Part shown: piece after piece, positions 26,101 through 38,100 of the stretch | Layout of the letters: each line of letters starts with the position of its first letter | How positions within the stretch are numbered: position 1 is the first letter of the stretch | Assembly (NCBI GenBank): GCA_014526335.1 | Contig: JACTAT010000060.1 | Span: 6,366,898-6,430,897, forward strand | Direction: 5' to 3' | From: Chrysaora quinquecirrha | Lineage: Eukaryota; Cnidaria; Scyphozoa; Semaeostomeae; Pelagiidae | DNA length: 64,000 nt | Position numbers and translations under genes: made by a program | The notes under the pieces: generated by a model | Databases searched by the model: none | What the model was told of the DNA's origin: nothing | Seen by the model: the letters and a program-made list of their open reading frames with translations, nothing else

Positions 26101-29100
26101 ATTCTGTGTACTCTGTAAATGGTGAATCGCGTAAGGTCACAAAGCGCACCGAGGATTTCTCATTATAGCAATTCTGTACATTTTTAGCAAAGACTCAAAG
26201 ATTTCCATGCAGAAGCAAATTCTTTGAAGGCTTCAAAAGACGCGCTGGAGAAAAAGCTTGCTGAATCTTCTGAACTGAATGTGAGTTTAACTGCTGAACT
26301 GGAAGATTTGAAATCAATGCTGAAATCATCGGTAGGTCGTTAGACTTATTCCACGAGTCGTAGTTTCTGCTCCTGAGGCCAGTCTAATTTCGATAGGTCG
26401 CTCAGAACTACTTATCCACTCTGAGCATTAGGCCATGCAATTCAATTTTTTAAGTACATAGTTGCTGGTGTTGCAAAAGACTGCCGTTGCTGTTTGCGAA
26501 GAGTGGGACTTCTGTAATGAGTCTAGTAAGTCTGTCTCTTCTCGAATTATGATGGCTTAATAGCTATTCTTCATGCTATATTATTCACGCTATATTTAAT
26601 GTATAATAATGTATTAAGTCAGGCTTCTGTCCACCTACGATACGATAGAACTAACGTGTAAAGCAAAGCTTATGTCGACCTACAATACGAAAGAATTTAC
26701 GCCAGCTGTTTGTAACTGCTTACGTATGTCGATATGTCAGCAACTAGTCATGACGTATGGGATACAGTTTATCGCGGTCGCAAGAGCGCTCATGTCGACT
26801 GCGACTGATGGGAATCAGTTGTCGAATAAGCGCAGATGTAGAGCATGCCTGACGTTTTAGAACCGTGCGCCGACTAGTTGCCGTCGAAAAGAAGCTACTT
26901 GTCAACTAGTTGGCAAAGCATTTGTATCAACAGGTCATTTGCGATAGATTAGTTCGAAAAATCGCCGATTTCCAGAAGGCAACTAGTAGTTCTATCTGTG
27001 CGCAATGCCGAATCTATAATCTATAACCTACAATCTTGAATCTATACCTTAATTTGACTTCTTGATGTTGTATGTTGCTACTTCTTGTGTGTATCTCGTA
27101 AGTGAAATAATTAGACACCTTTGATTTTTAGTTAAATTTTAACTTTGTAATTATATTGCTTTAGTAGGTTGGTATATATTAGCTGCAGCATTAAATATGT
27201 AATCCATTGTAAAACGTAAAATAAAAAATTAAAAAAAATAAGCCTACTGTATTTAAGATATAGTGTAAGTATAGCTGTACTTTTACTTTATGTAAAAAAA
27301 TAAGAAAATTAATGCTCGCAATTTTCTCGATTTAGATCAGACCTGAAGTGGCCGACAAACTAAAAGCAGAAATTGAAAACTTGAAATTGGAAATCGAGAA
27401 AGAAAAATCCATGCCTAAAAGAGAATCACAGCTCATAGGCGCCGGAGATGATGAGGTACAGTAAGAACCTGATTTATGTCGGTAATGTTTCACGTCCTGA
27501 TTCGGATTCATTTTTTAGTTACCATTATTAGGTCCTGAGCAGAGGAACTGAACATTTCTCACTGAATCTTTTTGGCTATGTTCAGTTCAGTGGCCAGATG
27601 AACTGAAAATACCTCTACACAAATTTTGTTCACCAAACATTTTTGACTCAGATCAAACATCCACTGAACAATGCTCAGTAACTCAACAAGGTGGCCAAAT
27701 GAGCTGGATTTTTTACTGAACTTCAGTTTGACAGATGTTCAGTAAAATGCTCAGTTCTTTTGTCCAGGGCCTTACTCGACTAAGCTCACGAATAATTTTG
27801 CTGTTTGTATAGATTGACTCTTCGGATGTGAAGGAGCTTTTCAAAATGCAATTACAGCAGCAGAAGGAATTGATGAATGCTACAGAGCAAGAAAGATTGA
27901 GGTATCAAAGTCTTATCGATGAACTGAATAACAAAAGCCATACACACAGGTCGGTATCCAGTATTCAGTAGTCTATTTTTTACAGATTTACAGAATGGTC
28001 GTAGTTATTTACTGCACTCGAAAATGAAGAGCCTATAGCTGGTTAAGGCGGGCACAAACCGTGCCAAAGTGGCCAACATCGCCCCAAACAGCTTTTGGCC
28101 AACATGTTGTCACGGTTTGCTATAGATTTTGTCGAAAAAAAGTTGGCCAACATTATTAAACATGTTTGAAAATTTTGGCCAACATTTTCATCTATTTGAG
28201 CAAAACTGATGTGTTGGTACGGTTTGCTTTGTCTTGCCGACATGTTGGCACAACATTTTCAATATCGATCGTTTTTCGGAGACCTGCTGTAGAAATGAGA
28301 ACGCTTTGAGTTGGGCCACGACTTTTTTCATCTTCGTCGTCAACCAAAAGTGCAATCAATTAACAAACAGCTGCTTTCTTTTGGTCATGTTTGCAAAAGA
28401 TCATTTGTAGATGACGTCAGCAACCCAAAACATCTCAGTTGTTGTGATGGTATGGAAACCGTACCAACAAGTTGGCCTATTCTGAGTCAACATGTTGGCC
28501 AACAATATTGGCACGGTTTGCGCCCGCCTTAACTAGTTGGAGCTTATGTTGAAGAGAAGCTGTCTCAAAAAGACAAGCAGCTGATCAGATGACTATGGCA
28601 CAGCTAAAATAAAACTGAACATTAACTCTTAGACTTTTGATTACTCCAGGTTTCCGAATAATAGCCCCCTACTATTAATTTTCGAAAATTTCCGATTGTC
28701 ATCTCACTAATTATGATCCTCTATGATTAAACTTGGAGATTTATCGTTGCACCTAAACTTTGCTTTTGTTTTCCATTGCACATGCTATGGAGTTACGTCT
28801 TTTTGCAGGGTTGATTACACTCTTAAGTAGATTAGCCAGCCCGTGCCCAATTATTCCACCCCTAGTTTACTCTCCCCTTATACAGTACTATTCGGGGCCC
28901 CTAAGTAGAGAAAATCAATAAAAACAGGCAGTCTATCCAGATTAATGTGCGTTTTGAACATTTTAGCAATGGTTTACTCTCCATGTGTGCCTATTGAGGT
29001 CTTGTCAATAAATTTTTTGTTGTACTATGTTTCTTAGATATAAAAACACGAATTTGAATGTCTTTTCTTGCTTTATAGCTCAATGAAAGGCCTTGAATTT

Positions 29101-32100
29101 GAACTCGAAGCAGTTAGTGACCTGAGATCAAAATACGAAGAAGGACTACGTCAGAACGAGGTACTGAGAGAGCATCTTGAAAACGAGATTAAAGCTTTCA
29201 AAGAAACAAAAAAGATGGCTGATGAAAACCAAGTAGATGACTCAAATGCCGCTGACCAGGAAATTATGAAGTTGAGGAGTCAGTTAGAGGAGAGTGAAAG
29301 ATGGAATAGGTCATTGCAGTCACGTCTCGATCAGGTGTCGCCTCGAAGTGGTGGAGTAGGGGGCCCGAAAGACCAGGTTGATTCAGGAGGAAGAAATCCG
29401 TTTGAAGCAGATATCACTGTCATGGTAGAGAGGCTGCAAATTGTGAGTTCTCGGTTTTTGTATGATGTATGCTGAGCAAGATCTATGTTTCATTAGGAGG
29501 TTTTGGCATCTGTCCACATCAGCCGATTTTGTGTCATCTATTACGTGCCATCACCCATCAGTTATTCTATGGTCGTCCCATTGTATCTCAATAGCTGATT
29601 GGTGTTCAAAAGCAATACCAATTCAGCTTTACTTTTTTGATTGGTGCACTGTGCTCCACATCTTGTTCTATTCCGCCTTAGTCAATGGTTTCTGCCTCTT
29701 CTGACATTTATGCTCTAAGGAGTGCCAGACAAAAAAGCTTTTAGTATGCCCAAAGATTTTTCGCTGTCCCAGAAATAAGGGCTGCGGCATAGGGCTCGCT
29801 AGGTTTACTGGTTTGGTATTCGGTCACGAAAGAGCTCTTTGCCTCAGATAAACGATCAATTCTTTAAAATCAGCTTAAGTGTAAAAAATCCTGGTCTTTT
29901 GGTTAGAGAGAGCCCTACGGTAATCTCTTTATCACGTAAGCCTGACTGGCGGTTTTCTTGACATCAATGCAAGCGGCAGTAGGTGCCCTCGGCCCTTCTT
30001 GAAATAATGTCGAATATATGGAAAATTTATCTTTGTGGCGTGTATCTATATCTGCTAAACAACGGGGCTTTGTTTTTCTTTTATTTGTGTATTTGTGGGT
30101 AATGCCCTGGCCAAACGATCAAACATTTTTGGTCAAAAATGTGAGATTTTGCTTTGCAAGAAATGCTTGACCGTTTTTGGACATATCACAAACATCGCTT
30201 GACAAGCTGATTTCCCTCAGCAATGTTTTTGAAAAACGTCGAAAAAATTTATGATTGTGCTTCTATGCAGCAAAAAGTATTTACAGGGTGGCCCAAAAAA
30301 GGGACCCCCTTAGGTAAATAATTTCTGAATAATTTTTCTCAAGGAGGAATTTTATTAAATTTATACCAGGCAATATTCAAGTCAAGTGCTATGTCATGTA
30401 GAAATATGTTCATGATAAGAGCTTCCATCTCGGCGCAATTAGACAATAAATTCATTATGTCCAAAAACCAGCTGTTTATATTCCATCATTGCGTATTACG
30501 ATCGTGCGTGAAGGGAATCATTATCCCAGCACTAAATTGCCATGGACATTAATGCACGGCCAGTCATATTAGAGAAGTGCATTGAACGGAATTGAGGACA
30601 TTTTGAACATATCATTTGACTGAAAGAATGAGTTATTGATTTTTCTGTTTTGTTGCATAGGGATATAAAGTTGCATATTTTGTTGCAGTACGTTTTTGGA
30701 TTGTAAAGTTTTAAAGTTGATTTATTCATAGATGCTAACCCATATCATCACAATATTTCCACGAAATATCTCACTTGAGTTGAATATCATGTAGTATTAA
30801 TTTCATGAAAATCCTACTTAAGAATAAATGTTTTTTAAATTATTTAGCTAGGGGGTCCCTTTTTTGGGCCACCCTGTATTAAACTGCAAAAGAGGCTGCA
30901 AGATGAGAATGATAACGAGGCTGTTGCTAAGCAAATGACGCAGATTGATGAGGTTAATAAGGTTTTGAGGAATGAATTGAATGAGAGAATAGAAGAAATT
31001 CAGACCATGAAAGAAAAGGTAGTTGTTATTGATGATATCACCTTAAAATAGCCGGGGGCTACTAAAGTTAAAAGTACATGTAGCTAAAGGTTTAGTATAA
31101 TACAAGGCTCAGAACATTACCTTAAAATAGCCGGGGGCTACTAAAGTTAAAAGTACATATAGCTAAAGGTTGAGTAGAATACAAGGCTCAGAACATTACC
31201 TTAAAATAGCCGGGGGCTACTAAAGTTAAAAGTACATATAGTTAAAGGTTGAGTATAATAAAAGGCTTAGAACATTACCTTAGTATACGCCGGGGCTACT
31301 AAAGTTTTTATGTGTCCCTCATGCTGTGTCTTTCTTCAGATATTCCCTTACAACTGGGTCCAATTTCCACCTATAAAAGATCAATTTACTACACTTTGAT
31401 AATATTTTTTTAATAAGCAACTTGACTACCGGTCCAGCCCTCGAAGTTGCTTAACGTATCTGGTCTTTCAGCCCTCACAGAATGACTGGGTACCCCCTAA
31501 AAACTCTTTTTCTGGCTCCTTTCATGCTGTTCAATGTAATTGACAAGTTTGCAATGATGTATTGTATAAAAATAGGGATTTCAACCAAAAATTTGAGCAA
31601 ATCTCAGCCCTTAGTTGCTTATTGACCAGTTGCTTATTAAAAAAGTGTAAAGACCTGAAAGCCGACAACGAGGAAGCAAATGCAATCACGATGCGGTTAC
31701 GAGATGAGATTCGTAGTCTTCAAGAAGCGTCGCGTAACGTTCAACGACTAACCGACGAGCTACGAAACAGCGAGAACATCAATAAAGTGTTACAAAGACA
31801 GTTAAATGATGTGGCGAAAGCGTCCGAGTTACGAAAAAATACGCTGGATCCAGAAATAGAGCTTATCAAACAAAGAATGCACGAGTTCCAAATAACGAAC
31901 GGAGATTTACAAGAGAAGTTACGAGAATACGAAAGGCAAGTTGGTATGCTGAAAAATGAGTTAAGTAAGGAGAGAAGTGTTTCGCTGGTTGCGAGAAATG
32001 GATTCGAAGTAGAAATACGACGGTTGGCTGACGAACTTGCAGTTGTGGAGGAGGCGAAAAATAATCTGGAAACACATGTTAAAGAATTGAGTTATATCAA

Positions 32101-35100
32101 CGAAACGTACAAAGGAATGATAGAAAGGTATGGCTGTAAGACTATGGCCCTTTCACACAGTACAGGATTTACCCGTATGAACATATATAGGCATCAAGCG
32201 AGATTGGCTCGACCTGCTTTTATATTGGCCTTATGCCTTTAATAAAATTTTAAAATTATGTGATTATAGAAGAACCTAAAAAGATACTGTTAGCTAGAAA
32301 GAATATTGATATAAGGGCCAAAATTAAAGATTGTTCAATAGTGGCTTTAAATCTGCGAACGTTGGAAGCCTGTTTCACCACATCTGAGAAACACAGACGA
32401 TAACTTTTTGGCCCATTACAGTTTTTCTCAAAGGTAGTCTTTAATAGCAAATATTAAATGAGGATTTTAAGCTGTATTGCACCATCTTATATCACACCAT
32501 CTTATTTTTCTCATTACAGTTTGGAGGAGCAGAACAAGAAAAAAGAGGACATGACAAATCGTCTAGAAAAAGAATTATCAAGACAAAAGGCTTATGCTGA
32601 CATTGCAACTAGCATGACCCCACAGAAGACAGCTAACGTCCAAACGACACCGACTAGGCCAAGATCTAACGCCGATCACGTCCAAGATGTGACTTTTCAC
32701 GAAGCTATACAGAAGCGAGACGCCTACATTGCTGCGATGAGGCAACAGCTGGAGTTTTATAAACAAGAAAGACAAAATGCTGAAATCGAGAAGCATGTAA
32801 AGGATGATGCAGCAAAAGAGAAGACTGACAGCCTTATTGCAGCGCACATTGCAGAAATGCGTGAGCTGAGAAGAGAGCTGGAACAGAGTATCCGAAATAA
32901 TGATGCATTGCGGGCGCAGTTGGAGCACCGTTTGTCTCAGGCTGAGAAAGAGGCAGCACAGTTCAAGGATCCTCAAATGCGAGCATCGTTGTTACGAGAA
33001 AATGATAGTCTTCGTGCAAGGATTAACGAAAAGGAAAGTAGGATAGAATCGTTGAAATCTGAACTTGAAGCAGCGGTGAAAGCTAAAGAAAGGTAGGTTT
33101 TTTATTTATTTTTGCTGAAATGAATACACATTCCCCGTCGAAGTCTTTAGTTACCTATATTAATAGTACCAAACTTTTGAAAAATTAAATACATGTTTGA
33201 TTTGCATAATGTTTTCCAGAACTTTTATTTCTTTCACAGCCATTAAAACATTGCCATATTGGTTCAAGTCAAAGATCAGCATTATCATTCATCGGCACAT
33301 CATCATCATCATCATCATCATCATTATCATCTTCATCATCATCATCATCATTATCATCCTCATCATCATCATTGTCAAGGTCATGATCATGATCATGATC
33401 ATATCATCATCATCAGATCATCGTGATGAAATAACCATAGTCCATAGTCTTTATGTTCATGATGATGATTATGATCATAATCGTCGACATCAGCATGATG
33501 ATCACCATTATCATTATCTCCGTCATTATCGTTATCAGTCGCCATCGCAGCCATTTAATGTGAGGCCCTGTTGTGCTTGCACCGGGGAAGAACCAGACAG
33601 TTCTTGCTTAGAAAGCGTCGAAAGACCTTGTGTTTACACACTCAAGATTGCATCGATTCTCTCTTTAGCACGGTTTCGTTCTTCTTTGATCTCGCTAAGC
33701 TTTGGTTTCGTTCCCGGAACGCTCCTCACCCCGGGTAATGTATGCACGGTACAGTGGAGGTGTGCAGTACAGTGAGGGATATTCAGTACAGTGGAGGGAT
33801 ATTCAGTACAGTGAAGGGATATCGTCAGTACAGTGGAGGGAGATAATTATTATAGTGGAGGATATTGGGTACTGTGGAAGGATATCATCAGTACAGTGGA
33901 GGGAGATCATTAGTACACTGGAGGGTTTTCAGTACTGACTGTACTGTACTGATAATATCCCTCCACAGTTCTGAATATCCTCCACTGTACTGATGATATC
34001 TCTCCACTGTACTGAATATCCTCCACTGTACTGCACACCCTCCTCTGTACTGCACATACATTACCCGGAGTGCTCGGGTTGCTCTTTTTTGCTTAAAAGT
34101 AGACATGTCTATCATAGCATCACAGTAGGTTTAATCAGCTGAAGACCACGAGACAAAACGCTGATCATAGATATCTTAGCCTTGTTGTTGATATTTTTTT
34201 ATATTTATGCTAACGAATACGTTTCTCGTTATGTTCTATAGGTCCTCAGATAGTTCATTCAGCAAAATTCAAATAATGCCAAAAGATTTTGAGAGCACAA
34301 GGCTTGACTTCAACCGGATGCAAAAATTCGCGCCGCAGGAAACAAGTTCCGCGCTCACTTCTCCGTTGAACTCGATAACTGCGTTCACGCAGACAACACC
34401 TTGTAAACCGAAGCGTAATCAAGAAACGCAGGTCGACGCGTTTATGGCGAAGATTACCGCGGAAAAAAGAGAGATGCAAAGGCAAATTGATTCTCTGAAA
34501 GAGACAGTGAGAAGCAAGAACGAGGCTATTAGTTCGTTGGAACAAATTGTTAAAAGTCTGGGAGCAGCTCGTGAACAAAAAAATGTTTTGGAAATTGAAG
34601 TAGGACAGATGAAAGTGTCTTTGGATGAGAAAGTCAAACTGATACAAACATTGGAATTAAAGCTACAGAGCCTGGAGAAAACTCAAAATCTTCTGACAGC
34701 GGCAACTGAGTCCCGCGAATCGTCACGGGAGTCCCGCGCGTCGAACAAATCCAAATCAACAAATGACGAGTTAATCGCTTTGCACATCTCTGAGATGCGT
34801 GATTTGAAAAAGGAACTGGAACTGAGTATAAAGAACAATGATTCTTTGCGGTCGCAGCTGGAACACAGACTGAAAATGGTGGAACGTGATGCTGAATACA
34901 TCAAGGATCCTCAGCTGAGAGTACACGTGATTAGGGACAATGATATGTTGCGGACTCAGAGTATCGAGCGACAGAATATGGTCGTGAGGCAGAAAAATAA
35001 GATCGAAGACTTAATAAAAGAAAAACAAAGGTGAGGGTAATTTAGAATGATATTAAATTTTCCCATTTTTGATTTGAATTTGATGAATGACGTGGGGGAT

Positions 35101-38100
35101 ATCTGATGCTGTAACCCTGGAATTGGTTAAGTCGTTTGCTTTTTCAATTGGCGTTAGTTGTGAAGTAGAATCTGGGTGCATGGGAGTCTTGTTAGTCCAA
35201 CAGCGACGTTTTCCGAACGGTAAACATGTTTAAAAACGTTAGCCAACATTTTCATCGATTTGAACAAAATTATTGTGTTGGTAAGTACGGTTTGCTATGT
35301 CTCGCTAACAAGATGGCCCAACATTTTCAATTTCGGTCGTTATTTCGGAGACCTGGTAATGAGAAATAGGACCTCGAGTTTTTTCTTCTTCGTCGTCAAC
35401 CAAAGAGGAAGCAATAAACAAACAGCTGCTTCCATTTCGACAATGTTTGGAAAAGATCGTTTGAAGATGACATCAGCAACCCAAAGCATCTCAGATGTTG
35501 TGATGGTATGGCAAACCGTACCAACATGTTGGCCTATTTTCAGCCAACATGTTGAGCAACAATGTTGGCACGGTTTGCGCTCGCCTTAATCCAATGTATT
35601 CCACCTGTACTTTTTACATGTACTAGAACGAGAGCTTTTCTTCTCATTCTTCGAGGTTTTACAAACCATAGCGAGGTTGCTTCAGAGAAAAGTTTTGCTG
35701 GCATAAAGAGCTTTTAGATCGTGATTATAAAGCAACGAATGACATCATTTTTCTTCTTTTCAGCGACAAAGAGAAGATCAAGAAGCTTCATCAACAAATA
35801 CACGACTTGAACAAACTGACGTCGAATCTTCAGCAAGAAGTCAGTCTTTACGATCGACTACAAGAACAACTCAATGCCACTGCTACAAGAAATAAAACAA
35901 TAAGCTCCTCCCCAGGTATCAGATTTTATGGTTTCCTTTCATATCATTCATTTGAACAGGTCTGATGTGCTTGAATATGCATTTTTCAACAAGAACCAGT
36001 TCACCACCAAATGAATCGAGTTCGAGCTACTCCTGGGAAAATAGTAAATTTGTTTTGAGTTAACGAGCTTTTGAGGTATCGAAGGTTTTCAAACACTCAT
36101 ACACAAAGCAAGTATACATCAGGAGCGACAGAAACTTATGTGATTAATAGAGGAATCTGAGATCCAGGGTAGTCAATACATCAAAGGTTAGCTTTATTTG
36201 TCTCGTCTGGGAGAGATTTCCTTGTATGCCTTGGTGTGGGTTTTGGCGGGCTTTGTGGTCCTTTTTAGTGAGGTAGCACTGGGAAATTTAAGAAGGTCGT
36301 GAAGGTGAAGGTGAAATGGTGTTTTAGCGCCAGAAGCTAGGATCTCAGTAGTAAGTTAACTAATCGAGACCTCGACCCTTGCTGTGACGCTACCGTGGCT
36401 GGGCTCGAACCCTGACCACACTGAGCTTCTGACACTACGAGTCAGCTTGGATGACACCACGACGCCGCAGCACCTCTGTCGTCAAACCCCTGTCCTAATA
36501 TTGGGGAGTATAGGACACAGAATCGTAAATCTATAAAGAGTACTCGGAACATTGTACACCACTGAGCTTAGAGCCTATTATCGAGCTAAGACTTGTTACA
36601 TAACTCCCTCTCTTCGCAAAAAAGCATCGGCAGCCTTAAGCAACAGCAACAACCATTTATATGAAAAATTGAATTGGATTGCCTTTATCTATCTTGGATT
36701 GGACTTCTCTACTTTATAGCAAAAACCTGGACCAATACCAAACTTTCGTATACACCAATCACAGTGCAGTATTTTTCGAATCTAGAATTTGATTGGTTCA
36801 CGAGAGCTTCTGTTTCTCAGAAGGGTAACTTATCAAAAATCAACAAACCAATCAGTGCTCAACGAAATTTGTGGAATTACTCCGAGTTTTTTCAAGGTAT
36901 ATCAATGCGCCTTAAAGTAAAATTGTCGCATAATCTTAAATATAAACCATCAAAATAAACTCTAATTTTATTAAAATTTGCTTCTGCAGATAGTGGAATT
37001 AATTTGAGATCCAAGACACCAACAAGTAGATGTAGATCGAGCTGGTTGTTCATGTAGCAAGGCTGAAAATGTATAAATTCTAGCTTGGATTTAATATCAA
37101 CATCAATGACTAAATGTTATTCGGATTATCGTAAAGACTGAACCATTAAATTAAATTGAACCTCAGCATTAGGTTAAGCTAAATTGTATTTTGAATGAAA
37201 ATACAAATTAAATGTTTTCAGTAAATAATTCTGAAATTTAACCTTTGAGAAATTTTATTATAAAATTAAAACATTTAAATTATCTCAATTTAGGTTATAT
37301 CTAAATAATTTTAAGATATTGTACGAATGTACGAGTAATACAAATTAAACTTTATTGAAATCATAAAACTTTTAAAACCTTAACAGTCAAAAGTATTTTT
37401 TCATTCATTCTGAGTATCTTAAATATATCAATATATTTGTTTTAACGGGAAAAATTATAGTAGAATTTATTTGCAACAAGGCAATGATCGCAACTTAACT
37501 CAAGGTTTGAATTTTCTTAAATGAATTGGTTTAAACTTTTGCTTAGATTAGGGATAAGAATTGAAGAAAAACTAGATTAAGATGAAATCTTAATACTTAA
37601 ATCACGATGAGTGCGACCCAAAATCTATAATAACGGGTTTAAAATGGTCAGAAACTCAATTTCAATTCAATTCAAATTTTTCGTAAAATACAAGGTTAAA
37701 AATAAAAACTAAAAATACTTGTATTCTACGCGACCCAAGAGAAGCAGAGCTTATCTTGCTTGTGCCGCTTAATTAAAGTTTTAAAAGTTACAGTAAATTT
37801 ATCAAAGTACAGAAACTAAATGTTTTTCTGTAATTCATCGCCACTCAAAGTCTTCCTGCCAATAGTTTCTACGGCAAGAATGGTGGCTCCTAAGGTGTCG
37901 TTAAGGTATTGAAGACCTTGACATGTCTTTTTACTTTCTTGCTTGTCAGTGAAACTTCAGTCGCAATTCCTTGAACAGGCATGTAACGGTATGTAATCTA
38001 AGAGGTATGTAATACCTAATGATTTGGGTAATATACTTGTTGCAGGAAAAGATGCATCAACGGAAAATGCAGTCGGATTTGATGCATCGTTACTGCAGAT

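Noticed and set aside
32578..32976. 132-codon minus-strand frame
   Set aside because: Antisense shadow of duplicated exon 48.
33197..33775. 192-codon plus-strand frame full of Ile and His
   Set aside because: It is read through the (ATC)n microsatellite and the satellite hairpin; no splice or family support.
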